A DNA stretch of 64,000 bases from Muribaculaceae bacterium Isolate-013 (NCI) (GTDB lineage: Bacteria; Bacteroidota; Bacteroidia; Bacteroidales; Muribaculaceae), in contig SCEJ01000001.1 of assembly GCA_004102785.1 (NCBI GenBank), forward strand, positions 62,001-126,000. Direction: 5' to 3'. The notes under the pieces are model-generated. The model was not told where the DNA came from and made no database searches. It saw only the letters and a list, made by a program, of their open reading frames with translations. Positions 12,323-21,376 of the stretch are shown here, in pieces. Both the position numbers and the translations under genes were made by a program. The stretch's first letter is position 1; each line of letters starts with the position of its first letter.

Positions 12323-15061
12323 TTAGAAGTTGACACGGAGCTTGAGTGAATAGGTGCGTCCGAACGAATAGAACACGCGGTACACGTTATCCCACTCGCC
12401 CTTCACGCCGGTGGCGTTGTAGGCGTCGACCACATAGTTGTAGTCGAAAAGGTTGTTGATGTTTCCGCTCAGACGGGCGTCGACACCGCCGATTTTGAAT
12501 CCGTAGGAAGCCGAAAGGTCAAACTGCTGGCCCCAGGGTATATGCCAGGGTTCTTTGACGGTGATGTCGCTTCCGGGGTCGAAGTTGGTGCCGCTCACAG
12601 CGTAGTCGGAGTAGTTGTTGGCGTTGAAAGTCCAGTCGGCACCGATGCGCCACCCCTTGAAGGGATAGAATGTGGCCGATATGGAGCCGGTGGTCTGGGC
12701 AGTGCCGCCTACCTTTATCCCCTTCTGGTTGAGCACGGCCGAGAGGTGGTCGGGAGCGCCCACGCCTGAGGCGGGGGTGCCGTTGAGGGCTGCCAGGGGC
12801 TCGCCGCTGGGTGAATAGAAGTAGCCGCGGGGGGAGGAGGCCCATTCGTAGTCGCCTACCGACACCATCGCCTCGAGCTGCACCCACCTTGCGGGACGGC
12901 AGATGGCCGAGAGTTCGAGACCCATGTGGCGGGCGTTCACGCCCGACATGTTGAACGAGCCGGTCTGGCCGGCGTAGTCGCCGGTAAGGTCTACGGAGCG
13001 GGTCATTGTCTTGTCAAACCACTTGGAGTAGTAGGCATTGAAAGTCAGCGAGAAGAGGCTCGAGTTATAACCGTAACCTACCTCGAACGACATGATTTTC
13101 TCGTTCTGCGGCTTTGAGTTCACGGCCATCGAGCGCTCCGGATAGAGGAACACGCCGTTGGAGAAGAACGGAGCGCGCGAAATGTAGCCCACGTTCACGA
13201 AAGCGTTGTTGTGGCGGTCGAAATTGTAGTTCGCACCGGCCTTGATGGTGCCGGCGAAGAAGTTGTGCCAGTCGGAGGTGTCGTGCTCGGAGTCGTAGTA
13301 GTATCGGTTCACAAGCTTGTAGCCGGTGTTTGACATCGAGCCGGAGAGCACCATGTTGAGTCGCTTGTCGAGGGCGGTGTACTCGCCCTGGAGGAAGATC
13401 CCCTCGTTGTGGGTGAAGCCGTCGTAGTCGCGGTACACTTTGTCGCCAACGCCGAGTTTCTCATACACCCACGCGGTGTTGTTCTTGTTGTAGACAGCGC
13501 TGTTGTAGGGCTGCACGCGCGAACGGTACACATCGTCCATGAAGTACTCGCCGTCGTAGAGGTCAACGATTTTGGCGTAGTGGAGCCCCTTGTAATAACG
13601 GAGGTCGAGACCGCCGGTGAGCACCAGCCTGTCGTCGAGCAGCGAGTTGCGGTAGGTCGACACCAGGCCGTACCAGTTATGCGAGTTCATATTGTTGGCC
13701 ATCACCATGTTGGAGCCGGTCTCCGACTTGGCGTTCATCTCCTGGATGAGATTGTAGCCGAAAGTGCCGTCGGGGTTGCGGAACTGCGTGTTGAGCACGC
13801 CGTTGCTTGAGCCGTACCATGAGTTGGAGTCGATTTTCTTCCCCTCGTATTCAACCGAGCGGTAGAGCCCCTTGTAGCCGCCGCCGCGTGCGAACGACAT
13901 GTAGAAAGTCGACGACAGCGAGGAGTGGTGGTTAATCTGCCAGATATGGTTGAGTGAAATCTGAGGCTTGTGGTACTGGTTGAGGTTCGACGAGCGCTTC
14001 TTGCCGTTGCGGTCGAAGCCCCATGTGGGGTTGTAGCGGTAGGGGCTTTCGCCGTCCATGTACATACGGCCGTATTCCTGCCAGCCCATGATTGTCAGAC
14101 CGTCCTGCGACGAGCGCTTGTTGTGGGTCTGCGGCGCACCGAAGGCGGTGAGCGAAAGCTGGTGGGCCTCGTTGATGCGCTTGGAGATGTTGAGGAAGTA
14201 GTTGTAGGAATTGAACCATGTGCCCTGCACATAGCCGTCGCCCCACTTGCGGGAGCCAAGCAGGGTCACGGCCCAGCCGTTTGACATCAGACCGGTGGAT
14301 ACTTTCACGCCGATCTGGTTCATGCCGTCGTTACCCATGCCATACCACACGGAGCCCCCTTTCTTGGCGTCGAGGGACTGGGTGGTGATGTTGATTGTGC
14401 CGCCCACGGAGGGAGCCGAGATGAGAGCCGCGCCGAGACCACGCTGAGTCTGGATATTGGAGGCCACATCGGAGAGGCCGGCCCAGTTGCTCCAGTAAAC
14501 GCCGCCCCACTCCATGTCGTTGATGGGGATACCGTTGACGAGCACAGCCACATTGGCGCTCTTGAAACCGCGCATGTTGGTCTTGGCATCGCCGAATCCG
14601 CCGCCGTCCTTGGTTGTCCACACGCCGGGGGTGGTTTTCAGAATCTCGGGAAACTCCTGTGTGCCGAGCTTGAACTCGATGTCGCCGGCGTTGACCTGCG
14701 ACAGTGCCACGGGGGTCTCGCGGGTGCGGGCCAGCGACTGGGTCACCACCACGTCGTTGAGCAGCACGCCGTCCTCTTCCAGGCGGATTGTACCCAGGTC
14801 GGCGGCCGCCGGCATGGTGGCTTTCTTGAATCCCACGAACGAGATGGTAATCTGCGAGGAAGCCGGCACGGATACATTGAAACGTCCGTCAACATCCGTC
14901 GCTCCGAGAGCGCGGCCTCCTGCCAGGGATACAGTGGCGCCGATAACGGGTTCGTCCTCGTTATCCACCACGATTCCTTTACAGTTGACGGTGCCGGGGG
15001 CGGCTATGGCCATAAGGCACGCCACCATGAATACCGTCAATGCGGAAAAGAGTCTTTTCAT
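12323..15061 (-). CDS. TonB-dependent receptor with carboxypeptidase-like N-domain
   Basis: A 912-residue outer-membrane receptor. Signal peptide MKRLFSALTVFMVACLMAIA; residues about 28-105 form a carboxypeptidase-D regulatory-like domain (CKGIVVDNEDEPVIGATVSL, then DGRFNVSVP); the plug spans about 110-240 (VVTQSLARTRETPVALSQVN, TPGVWTTKDGGGFGDAKTNM, IQTQRGLGAALISAPSVGGT) and a long barrel ends in the aromatic C-terminal strand TYSLKLRVNF. It would import a ligand with energy from TonB-ExbBD. The gene is first in a two-gene operon with the OB-fold lipoprotein and has an unusual leader carrying palindromes and a tandem repeat. Substrate not predictable: the SusC-specific DUF/SusD pairing is not evident. 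Confidence 0.9.
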   Translation of the reverse strand: MKRLFSALTVFMVACLMAIAAPGTVNCKGIVVDNEDEPVIGATVSLAGGRALGATDVDGRFNVSVPASSQITISFVGFKKATMPAAADLGTIRLEEDGVLLNDVVVTQSLARTRETPVALSQVNAGDIEFKLGTQEFPEILKTTPGVWTTKDGGGFGDAKTNMRGFKSANVAVLVNGIPINDMEWGGVYWSNWAGLSDVASNIQTQRGLGAALISAPSVGGTINITTQSLDAKKGGSVWYGMGNDGMNQIGVKVSTGLMSNGWAVTLLGSRKWGDGYVQGTWFNSYNYFLNISKRINEAHQLSLTAFGAPQTHNKRSSQDGLTIMGWQEYGRMYMDGESPYRYNPTWGFDRNGKKRSSNLNQYHKPQISLNHIWQINHHSSLSSTFYMSFARGGGYKGLYRSVEYEGKKIDSNSWYGSSNGVLNTQFRNPDGTFGYNLIQEMNAKSETGSNMVMANNMNSHNWYGLVSTYRNSLLDDRLVLTGGLDLRYYKGLHYAKIVDLYDGEYFMDDVYRSRVQPYNSAVYNKNNTAWVYEKLGVGDKVYRDYDGFTHNEGIFLQGEYTALDKRLNMVLSGSMSNTGYKLVNRYYYDSEHDTSDWHNFFAGTIKAGANYNFDRHNNAFVNVGYISRAPFFSNGVFLYPERSMAVNSKPQNEKIMSFEVGYGYNSSLFSLTFNAYYSKWFDKTMTRSVDLTGDYAGQTGSFNMSGVNARHMGLELSAICRPARWVQLEAMVSVGDYEWASSPRGYFYSPSGEPLAALNGTPASGVGAPDHLSAVLNQKGIKVGGTAQTTGSISATFYPFKGWRIGADWTFNANNYSDYAVSGTNFDPGSDITVKEPWHIPWGQQFDLSASYGFKIGGVDARLSGNINNLFDYNYVVDAYNATGVKGEWDNVYRVFYSFGRTYSLKLRVNF

Positions 15062-15068
15062 TGCAAGA

Positions 15069-15102
15069 AATTGAAGGTTAAATATAATTGAAGGTTAAAT
15101 AT
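15069..15102. repeat. Tandem 17-bp direct repeat just upstream of the receptor start codon
   Basis: AATTGAAGGTTAAATAT occurs twice without a gap (15069-15085 and 15086-15102), beginning 8 bases upstream of the receptor ATG. It occupies the ribosome-binding region of the minus-strand transcript. Confidence 0.8.
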
Positions 15103-15137
15103 CCTTAGAATTAAAGGGAGGATAGTAAGCAATCAGA

Positions 15138-15178
15138 CATCAGTCCGGCCGGCCGGACTGATGCGAGGCATGCCTCGC
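15138..15178. promoter_or_regulatory. Two abutting perfect palindromes in the receptor leader
   Basis: 15138-15163 is a 26-bp perfect palindrome (half site CATCAGTCCGGCC) and 15163-15178 is a 16-bp perfect palindrome (half site GCGAGGCA). Both lie inside the predicted 5' leader of the receptor operon, so they could be operators, RNA hairpins or an attenuator-like element. Confidence 0.55.
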
Positions 15179-15226
15179 CGGTGAGCGCAGGAGCCGCCAT
15201 CTCCGCGCGCTGTGTTAAAAATCGTT

Positions 15227-15257
15227 CAAATTTACTCAATAAATTTAAATTGGCCAA
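15227..15257 (-). promoter_or_regulatory. Bacteroidota-type promoter of the receptor operon
   Basis: Minus-strand TTG (15257-15255), 20 bases, TAAATTTG (15234-15227). It gives the receptor mRNA a leader of about 160 bases, long enough to hold the palindromes and direct repeat. Confidence 0.6.
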
Positions 15258-15305
15258 CAATTTCAGCACTTTCACCAATTTTATTTCAACTACATGCATT
15301 ATCAC

Positions 15306-15336
15306 TTGCAACTCACAAAATTTACATTTAACTTTG
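15306..15336 (+). promoter_or_regulatory. Bacteroidota-type promoter of the type-B sorting-domain gene
   Basis: TTG (15306-15308), 20 bases, TAACTTTG (15329-15336), ending 26 bases before the ATG at 15363. It is divergent from the receptor promoter in the same intergenic region. Confidence 0.65.
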
Positions 15337-15362
15337 CAAGTTAAACAAACAACTGCCAGCCG

Positions 15363-16709
15363 ATGAAATTCCACCTTCCGATAGCCCTGGCCACAGCCCT
15401 GACAGTGACCGGCGCGGCAACAGCCCGCGCGCAGCTTTCGTTTTCAGGCAATCCTCTGCCGGTGATTACCGATACCCCCGAGGCTTCCACGGGGCTGAAA
15501 GCCGTCTACGTGCTCCACGACCTGCTCGGCGTAAAAGCCTCATACACCGCGGCATCGCCCTCGTCGCAGATTACATGGAAGCGATTCTCGCAGCTCGGCG
15601 GAGGATTCGCCGAAGAAATTCCGTTCACCCGCCAGGGCAACGTAAGCACCGTGAATCTGACCAGCGACGACATGGGTTTCATCGTGGAGGAAGACGGGCG
15701 GCAGACATGCTACTACGTGGTGAATTACGCCAACCACCCCTGCTCGCTGTCGGCGCTCGACATCGCCCCCGAACGCGACTGCACATCGACCTCACTGACT
15801 CTCCTCGGCTCCGCCCCACGCATAAACTACTACACTGTGGCCGGAGCCGCACGCGAGCTGTCGCGCGAGCTGCTGCTGGAATACAACACCCTCGCCTACT
15901 CCGCCGACCGGCAAAGCTACTTACAGCAGACCACAGCACTCACTCTGCCGTCGGTCAACGGAGCCATACATTGCCCCGCGCCGCTGTGCGACACCGAGTT
16001 CCACCTCAGCGGCGACCGCTTCCTGCGCCAATGGGGCATGGAGCAGTCGGTGGCCTCCCCCACTTTCGCCACCAACGCCATCGACGCCACAGTTTCAGCC
16101 ACACAGCAGGAGCGCGATGTGCCCAACGAGCAGAAAAACACATCGGAGGGTTCGGCTCTCGGCGGATCGGCTCCGGCTGAGATAACTTTCCTGGCCGCCA
16201 CCACCGACGCCGTGGTGTTCCGCGAATGGCAGCTTGCCCGCGACGACCGGTTCGACCTCATCGACATGCGCGTGAACGAAGACGAATTCACCCACACATT
16301 CACCGAATACGGCACCACCTACGCCCGCTTCGTATGCGGAAACGCCGACGGCTCGTGCGACTTCACCTCCGAGACCTACACAATATATATAGGCGACTCA
16401 CGGCTGGAATGCCCCAACGCCTTCTCGCCCAACGACGACGGCGTGAACGACCAGTGGCGCGTGAGCTACAAGTCGATAACCGACTTCGACTGCCACATAT
16501 TCAACCGATGGGGGCAGGAAATGGCACATCTCACCGACCCGTCGCAGGGATGGGACGGCCGATATGGCGGCAAGACCGTGCCCCCCGGTGTCTATTATTA
16601 CGTGATAAAGGCTCAGGGAGCCGACGGCAAGAACTACAAACTTTCAGGCGACATAAACATCGTGGGCTACTCCGCCGGCCGAAACACACCGGCCACCCCC
16701 GCCGAATAA
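15363..16709 (+). CDS. Secreted protein with type-B (gliding motility-associated) T9SS sorting domain
   Basis: A 448-residue protein with a signal peptide (MKFHLPIALATALTVTGAAT, cleavage after ARAQ) and a C-terminal domain of about 85 residues containing CPNAFSPNDDGVNDQWRV, HIFNRWGQEM, WDGRYGGKTVPPGVYYYVI and ending with a short strand. These are the hallmarks of the CHU_C/TIGR04131 sorting domain recognised by the type 9 secretion system. The 360-residue N-terminal part has several Cys residues and no recognisable enzyme motif; it contains TCYYVVNYANHPCSLSALDI and later paired Ig-like strands. Likely a cell-surface or secreted protein. The uvrA start lies 25 bases downstream, so the two may share a transcript. 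Confidence 0.85.
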   Translation: MKFHLPIALATALTVTGAATARAQLSFSGNPLPVITDTPEASTGLKAVYVLHDLLGVKASYTAASPSSQITWKRFSQLGGGFAEEIPFTRQGNVSTVNLTSDDMGFIVEEDGRQTCYYVVNYANHPCSLSALDIAPERDCTSTSLTLLGSAPRINYYTVAGAARELSRELLLEYNTLAYSADRQSYLQQTTALTLPSVNGAIHCPAPLCDTEFHLSGDRFLRQWGMEQSVASPTFATNAIDATVSATQQERDVPNEQKNTSEGSALGGSAPAEITFLAATTDAVVFREWQLARDDRFDLIDMRVNEDEFTHTFTEYGTTYARFVCGNADGSCDFTSETYTIYIGDSRLECPNAFSPNDDGVNDQWRVSYKSITDFDCHIFNRWGQEMAHLTDPSQGWDGRYGGKTVPPGVYYYVIKAQGADGKNYKLSGDINIVGYSAGRNTPATPAE

Positions 16710-16733
16710 CTCCGACTCTCTTTCCAAAGGATA

Positions 16734-19577
16734 ATGACTGACAACTCTATCAACGCGCCGGCCGAATCCGGCGCCACCCTCAGCGTGATAGGCGCCAGGG
16801 TGCACAATCTCAAAAATATCGACGTGGAGATTCCACGCGGCACCCTCACGGTGATAACCGGGCTTTCCGGCTCCGGAAAATCATCGCTGGCCTTCGACAC
16901 CATATATGCCGAGGGGCAGCGGCGCTATATCGAGACCTTCTCTTCCTACGCCCGCAACGTGCTCGGCTCGATGGAGCGCCCCGACGTTGACAAGGTCGAA
17001 GGACTGTCGCCGGTAATCGCCATCGAGCAGAAAACCATCAACCGCAACCCGCGAAGCACCATCGGCACCACAACGGAGGTCTACGACTTTCTGCGCCTGC
17101 TCTTCGCGCGCATAGGCCAGGCCCGCAGCTACATCTCGGGCGAGCCGATGGTGAAATACACCACCGCCCGCATCGTCGACCTTATACAGGAGCAGTATGC
17201 CGGCCGGAAGGTGTATCTCCTCGCCCCGCTTGTGCACAACCGCAAGGGGCACTACAAAGAGCTTTTCGAGCAACTGATAAAGAAAGGCTTCCTCCACGTG
17301 CGCGTCGACGGCGAGATTCGCGAGCTCGCCCACGGCATGAAGCTCGAACGCTACTCCAACCACTCCATCGAGCTGGTGGTCGACAAGCTCAAGGTGCAGC
17401 GCCACGACACCGAGCGGCTCCTCCAGTCGGTAGAGAAAACCCTACGCCAGGGAGGGAAGCAGATGATGGCCTACGACCTCGACACGGAGCAGGCCCGGCA
17501 CTACTCGCAGTCGCTGATGGACCCCGTCAGCGGTCTGTCCTACCGCGAGCCCGCACCCCACAACTTCTCGTTCAACTCCCCACTGGGCGCATGCCCAGAA
17601 TGCAAGGGCCTGGGCGAGGTCAACCTCATCGACCGCGCAAAAATCATACCCGACGACACTATATCCATCCACGACGGCGGAATAGCCCCCCTGGGCAAAT
17701 ACAAGAACACCATGATTTTCTGGCAGATCACCGCCATCTGCGAGAAATATGGCTTCTCCCTGAAAACCCCGCTGCGCGACCTCCCCCAGGAGGCGGTGAA
17801 CGACATCCTCAACGGCACCGACGAGCGCCTGCACATCAAATCGGAGAACAATTCCATCTCAAACTATTTCCTCTCATACGAGGGGCTGATAAAATACATC
17901 GAGCTCCAGCAACAGGACGACGCCCCCTCCGAAGCACAGAAATGGAGCGGCCAGTTCTTTTCGCGCACAGTGTGCCCCGCATGCCACGGCGACAGACTCA
18001 ACCGCGAGGCGCTGCACTTCTTCGTCGACGGCAGGAATATCGCCGAGCTGTCGAGCCTCGACATCGCCGACCTGCTCCAGTGGAGCGAGACGGTGGAGGA
18101 GCGCCTCGAACCACAACAGAAACTTATCGGCCACGAAATTCTCAAGGAGATACGCTCGCGGCTGCGCTTCCTTGTCGACGTAGGACTCGGATACCTCTCG
18201 CTCAACCGCGCCTCCGCCACCCTCTCCGGCGGCGAAAGCCAGCGCATACGCCTGGCCACACAGCTCGGCTCAGAACTCGTTAACGTGCTCTACATCCTCG
18301 ACGAGCCCTCCATCGGGCTGCACCAGCGCGACAACCGGCGGCTCATCGACTCGCTCCAGCGCCTGCGCGACGCCAACAACTCGGTGATTGTGGTGGAGCA
18401 CGACAAGGATATGATGCTTCAGGCCGACTATATAGTGGACATAGGCCCCAAGGCCGGACGACGCGGAGGGGAGGTGGTCTACCAGGGCACACCGCAGAAC
18501 ATGCTCACGCAGCCCACCCTCACCGCCGACTACCTCAGCGGGCGGCGCGCCATAGAGGTGCCTGCCGCCCGGCGCCCCGGCAACGGCATGACGCTGCAGC
18601 TCAAAGGATGCACCGGCCACAACCTGCGCGATGTAGACTTCACCCTCCCTCTGGGCACCCTCACCTGCGTGTGCGGCGTCAGCGGCTCGGGCAAGTCCTC
18701 GCTCGTCAACGGCACCCTCCAGCCCATCCTCTCGCAGCGCTTCTACCGCTCGCAGCAGGAGCCGCTCCCCTACCGCGAGATTGTCGGCATGGAAAATATC
18801 GACAAGATTGTCACCGTCGACCAGTCGCCCCTGGGACGCTCGCCACGCTCCAACCCGGCCACCTACACCGGCGTGTTCTCCGACATCCGCAACCTCTTCG
18901 TGGCGCTCCCTGAGGCAAAGATTCGAGGCTACAAACCGGGGCGATTCTCCTTCAACGTGGCCGGCGGACGCTGCGAGGTGTGCAAAGGCAACGGCTACAA
19001 GACTATCGAGATGAACTTCCTGCCCGACGTGCTGGTGCCATGCGAGGCATGCGGCGGCCGGCGCTACAACCGCGAGACCCTCGAGGTGCGCTTCAAAGGG
19101 AAATCCATCGCCGATGTGCTCGAAATGACCATTAACCAGGCCGTGGAGTTCTTCGCCAACCAGCCGGCCATCCTGAAGAAAATCAAGGTGCTCCAGGATA
19201 TAGGCCTGGGCTACATAAAGCTCGGACAACCCTCCTCCACCCTCTCCGGCGGCGAGAACCAGCGCGTGAAACTTGCCACCGAACTGGCACGCCGCGACAC
19301 CGGCCGCACACTCTTCCTCCTCGACGAGCCCACCACCGGACTCCACTTCGAGGATATCAAGACCCTCCTGGGAGTGCTCAACCGCCTGGTTGACCGAGGC
19401 AACACCGTGCTCGTCATCGAGCATAACCTCGATGTGGTGAAAGCCGCCGACTGGCTCATCGACATGGGTCCCGACGGCGGCAAAGGGGGCGGAAGCATCA
19501 TCGCCTCCGGCACCCCTGAGCAGCTCGCCGCCATCGACTCTCCCACCGCCCCCTTCCTCCGCGAGGAGCTCGGGTAG
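16734..19577 (+). CDS. uvrA: Excinuclease ABC subunit A
   Basis: A 947-residue UvrA, the damage-recognising ATPase of nucleotide excision repair, working with UvrB in the cytoplasm. Both ATPase modules are complete: Walker A GLSGSGKSSL near residue 43 and GVSGSGKSSL near 650, signatures LSGGESQRIRLATQLG and LSGGENQRVKLATELA, Walker B LYILDEPSIGLHQRDN and LFLLDEPTTGLHFEDI. Zinc modules are visible as CPECKGLG with CPACHGD, and CEVCKGNG with CEACGGRRYN. Length is standard. The stop codon is followed at once by a minisatellite hairpin that may end its transcript. Confidence 0.98.
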   Translation: MTDNSINAPAESGATLSVIGARVHNLKNIDVEIPRGTLTVITGLSGSGKSSLAFDTIYAEGQRRYIETFSSYARNVLGSMERPDVDKVEGLSPVIAIEQKTINRNPRSTIGTTTEVYDFLRLLFARIGQARSYISGEPMVKYTTARIVDLIQEQYAGRKVYLLAPLVHNRKGHYKELFEQLIKKGFLHVRVDGEIRELAHGMKLERYSNHSIELVVDKLKVQRHDTERLLQSVEKTLRQGGKQMMAYDLDTEQARHYSQSLMDPVSGLSYREPAPHNFSFNSPLGACPECKGLGEVNLIDRAKIIPDDTISIHDGGIAPLGKYKNTMIFWQITAICEKYGFSLKTPLRDLPQEAVNDILNGTDERLHIKSENNSISNYFLSYEGLIKYIELQQQDDAPSEAQKWSGQFFSRTVCPACHGDRLNREALHFFVDGRNIAELSSLDIADLLQWSETVEERLEPQQKLIGHEILKEIRSRLRFLVDVGLGYLSLNRASATLSGGESQRIRLATQLGSELVNVLYILDEPSIGLHQRDNRRLIDSLQRLRDANNSVIVVEHDKDMMLQADYIVDIGPKAGRRGGEVVYQGTPQNMLTQPTLTADYLSGRRAIEVPAARRPGNGMTLQLKGCTGHNLRDVDFTLPLGTLTCVCGVSGSGKSSLVNGTLQPILSQRFYRSQQEPLPYREIVGMENIDKIVTVDQSPLGRSPRSNPATYTGVFSDIRNLFVALPEAKIRGYKPGRFSFNVAGGRCEVCKGNGYKTIEMNFLPDVLVPCEACGGRRYNRETLEVRFKGKSIADVLEMTINQAVEFFANQPAILKKIKVLQDIGLGYIKLGQPSSTLSGGENQRVKLATELARRDTGRTLFLLDEPTTGLHFEDIKTLLGVLNRLVDRGNTVLVIEHNLDVVKAADWLIDMGPDGGKGGGSIIASGTPEQLAAIDSPTAPFLREELG

Positions 19578-19719
19578 ACCGGTGGGACTTGTAGGACTTG
19601 TAGGACTTGTAGGACCAGTAGGACTGGTGGGAGCCCCCGAGACTCCTACAAGTCCCACCGGTCCTACTGGTCCCACAAGTCCTACCAGTCCCACAAGTCC
19701 CACCAGTCCCACCACCATC
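19578..19719. repeat. 9-bp minisatellite with self-complementary arms after uvrA
   Basis: The block starts one base after the uvrA stop and consists of 9-mers of the type GGACTTGTA/GGACTGGTG, first on one strand and, after GAGCCCCCGAGAC, on the other. 19578-19596 is an exact complement of 19644-19662, and further 9-mer copies in the inverted sense run on to 19719. It can fold into a long stem and could end uvrA transcription, though no clean U-tract follows the main stem. Confidence 0.85.
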
Positions 19720-19771
19720 CGCTGCAAGCAATTTTTTTGAAGTGAAAGCGCAGGGTTTGCGGATTTTTAGC

Positions 19772-19779
19772 TACTTTTG
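19772..19779 (+). promoter_or_regulatory. Probable -7 box for the MFS transporter gene
   Basis: TACTTTTG fits TAnnTTTG; a -33 element at the right distance is not obvious. Transcription from here would start downstream of a possible TTG start at 19777, which supports the ATG at 19819 as the true start of the transporter. Confidence 0.45.
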
Positions 19780-19818
19780 CTGACCCCTAACTCAAAACCC
19801 TACAAAATCATCCTCAAT

Positions 19819-21168
19819 ATGACCGCTTACACAACATCAAAAACAGGACTGAAAGTGCGTCTGTCGGCACTTAATTTCCTGGAGTTCGCCGTATGGGGCG
19901 CCTATCTGACCTCTCTCGGCAACTATCTTTTCAATATCGGTCTCGGCTCTGAAATCGGCTGGTTCTACGCCGTGCAGGGCATCGTGTCGCTGATAATGCC
20001 CTCCATCATCGGCATTGTGGCCGACCGGTGGATACAGGCTCAGCGTATGCTCAGCATATGCCACCTCATCGCAGGACTGTTCATGGCTCTCTCCGGCGTC
20101 TACTGCATGACCGCCGGCCCGGTAGAGTTCGCCCCCCTCTTCACTCTCTACACCATATCGGTGGCTTTCTTCATGCCTACAATCGGCCTCAACAACTCCG
20201 TGGCTTTCAACGCCCTCACAAAAGCCGGCCTCGACACGGTAAAGGACTTCCCCCCGATACGCATTTTCGGCACCATCGGCTTCATCTGCGCCATGCTGCT
20301 GGTGAACTTCGCCGGGATAGACGGCGCCAAATTCCAGACCTCCTACATGCAGATGTTCGTTTCGGCGGCATTCAGCTTCATAATGCTGTTCTATGCGCTC
20401 ACCATGCCCAAGTGCCCCGTGAGCAAAGCCCCTGCCGAGGGGAACTGGGTCGACCGCCTGGGCCTGCGCGCCTTCTCCCTCTTCAAGGAGAAAAAAATGG
20501 CCATTTTCTTCCTGTTCAGCATGATGCTCGGTGTGTCGCTCCAGATCACCAACGGATATGCCAACCCGTACATCACATTCTTCAAGGATATACCGGCCTA
20601 TGCCGACGCCTGGGCCGCACAGAACGCTAACGCCCTGATCTCTCTCTCCCAGATCAGCGAGACTTGCTGCATACTCCTCATTCCGTTCTGCCTCAAGCGC
20701 TTCGGCATTAAGGGAGTGATGCTCATGTCGATGTTCGCATGGGTACTCCGCTTCGGATTCTTCGGTATCGGCGACCCGGCATCGGGTCTGTGGATGTTTA
20801 TCCTCTCCTGCATCGTCTACGGCATAGCATTCGACTTCTTCAACGTGAGCGGCGGTCTGTACGTCGACAAAGAAACCTCCCCCTCCATGCGCTCCAGCGC
20901 CCAGGGGATATTCATGATTATGACCAACGGCCTTGGTGCCACACTCGGCACGCTCGCCGCCATGGCCATCGTAAACCACAATGTTGTGGATACCGACCCC
21001 GTTGACGTGCAGCTTGACGGATGGCGCACATCATGGCTCATCTTTGCCGGATACGCCCTGGTAATCGCGGTGCTCTTCATCTTTATTTTCCGCGACGACC
21101 ACAAGAACGCACACACCACCCTCCGCGATATCGACGAGGCCGAAGACACAACCTTCACCGCCGTCTGA
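19819..21168 (+). CDS. MFS transporter, nucleoside:H+ symporter family
   Basis: About 449 residues from ATG 19819 (MTAYTTSKTGLKVRLSALNF), with around twelve hydrophobic segments. LNFLEFAVWGAYLTSLGNYL, GIVADRWIQAQRML in the loop 2-3 position, and the FISILIPF-like helices fit the nucleoside:proton symporter branch of the major facilitator superfamily (NupG/XapB, PF03825), common in Bacteroidales. Expected to take up nucleosides across the inner membrane; the precise substrate is not determined by the sequence. A central loop with KAPAEGNWVDRLGLRAF joins the two six-helix halves. It stands alone, between the uvrA minisatellite and the repeat-rich GxxExxY region. Confidence 0.83.
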   Translation: MTAYTTSKTGLKVRLSALNFLEFAVWGAYLTSLGNYLFNIGLGSEIGWFYAVQGIVSLIMPSIIGIVADRWIQAQRMLSICHLIAGLFMALSGVYCMTAGPVEFAPLFTLYTISVAFFMPTIGLNNSVAFNALTKAGLDTVKDFPPIRIFGTIGFICAMLLVNFAGIDGAKFQTSYMQMFVSAAFSFIMLFYALTMPKCPVSKAPAEGNWVDRLGLRAFSLFKEKKMAIFFLFSMMLGVSLQITNGYANPYITFFKDIPAYADAWAAQNANALISLSQISETCCILLIPFCLKRFGIKGVMLMSMFAWVLRFGFFGIGDPASGLWMFILSCIVYGIAFDFFNVSGGLYVDKETSPSMRSSAQGIFMIMTNGLGATLGTLAAMAIVNHNVVDTDPVDVQLDGWRTSWLIFAGYALVIAVLFIFIFRDDHKNAHTTLRDIDEAEDTTFTAV

Positions 21169-21190
21169 ATGAATAGCTCTCGCTGGGGGG

Positions 21191-21270
21191 AAGCTCTCGC
21201 AGATTCAACGGATTTACGGATGCTCCATTGATGACTTCGGAGGGCCGCCGGCGGCCGGCGGATGAAACGG
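21191..21270. repeat. Dispersed repeat copy, left of the GxxExxY gene
   Basis: An 80-bp relative of the core of the 9.3-10.1 kb array in the same orientation: it starts AAGCTCTCGCAGATTCAACG and ends GGATGAAACGG with a GC-rich GCCGCCGGCGGCC palindrome before the end. It faces the copy at 21944-22020. Confidence 0.85.
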
Positions 21271-21290
21271 ACGCTTACGCAGGAGGAGTG

Positions 21291-21352
21291 ATGGCGTCGA
21301 TGACGTTGATGATGTTGATGATGTTGATGGTGTTGATGGTGTTGATGGTGTC
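21291..21352. repeat. GTTGATGRT 9-bp microsatellite
   Basis: About six imperfect copies of GTTGATGAT or GTTGATGGT run up to about 25 bases upstream of the GxxExxY start codon. Nothing else is visible between the MFS gene and GxxExxY gene beyond this and the repeat at 21191. Confidence 0.8.
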
Positions 21353-21376
21353 AAACTCTGATTTTAAGTTTTAAAC

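Noticed and set aside
18270-19727. Minus-strand frame opposite the uvrA 3' half, including the 9-mer repeats
   Set aside because: Low-complexity start from the minisatellite and antisense to strongly conserved UvrA motifs.
19777-19818. Upstream TTG start for the MFS transporter
   Set aside because: The TTG lies inside the predicted -7 promoter box; the ATG at 19819 fits transport-protein starts.
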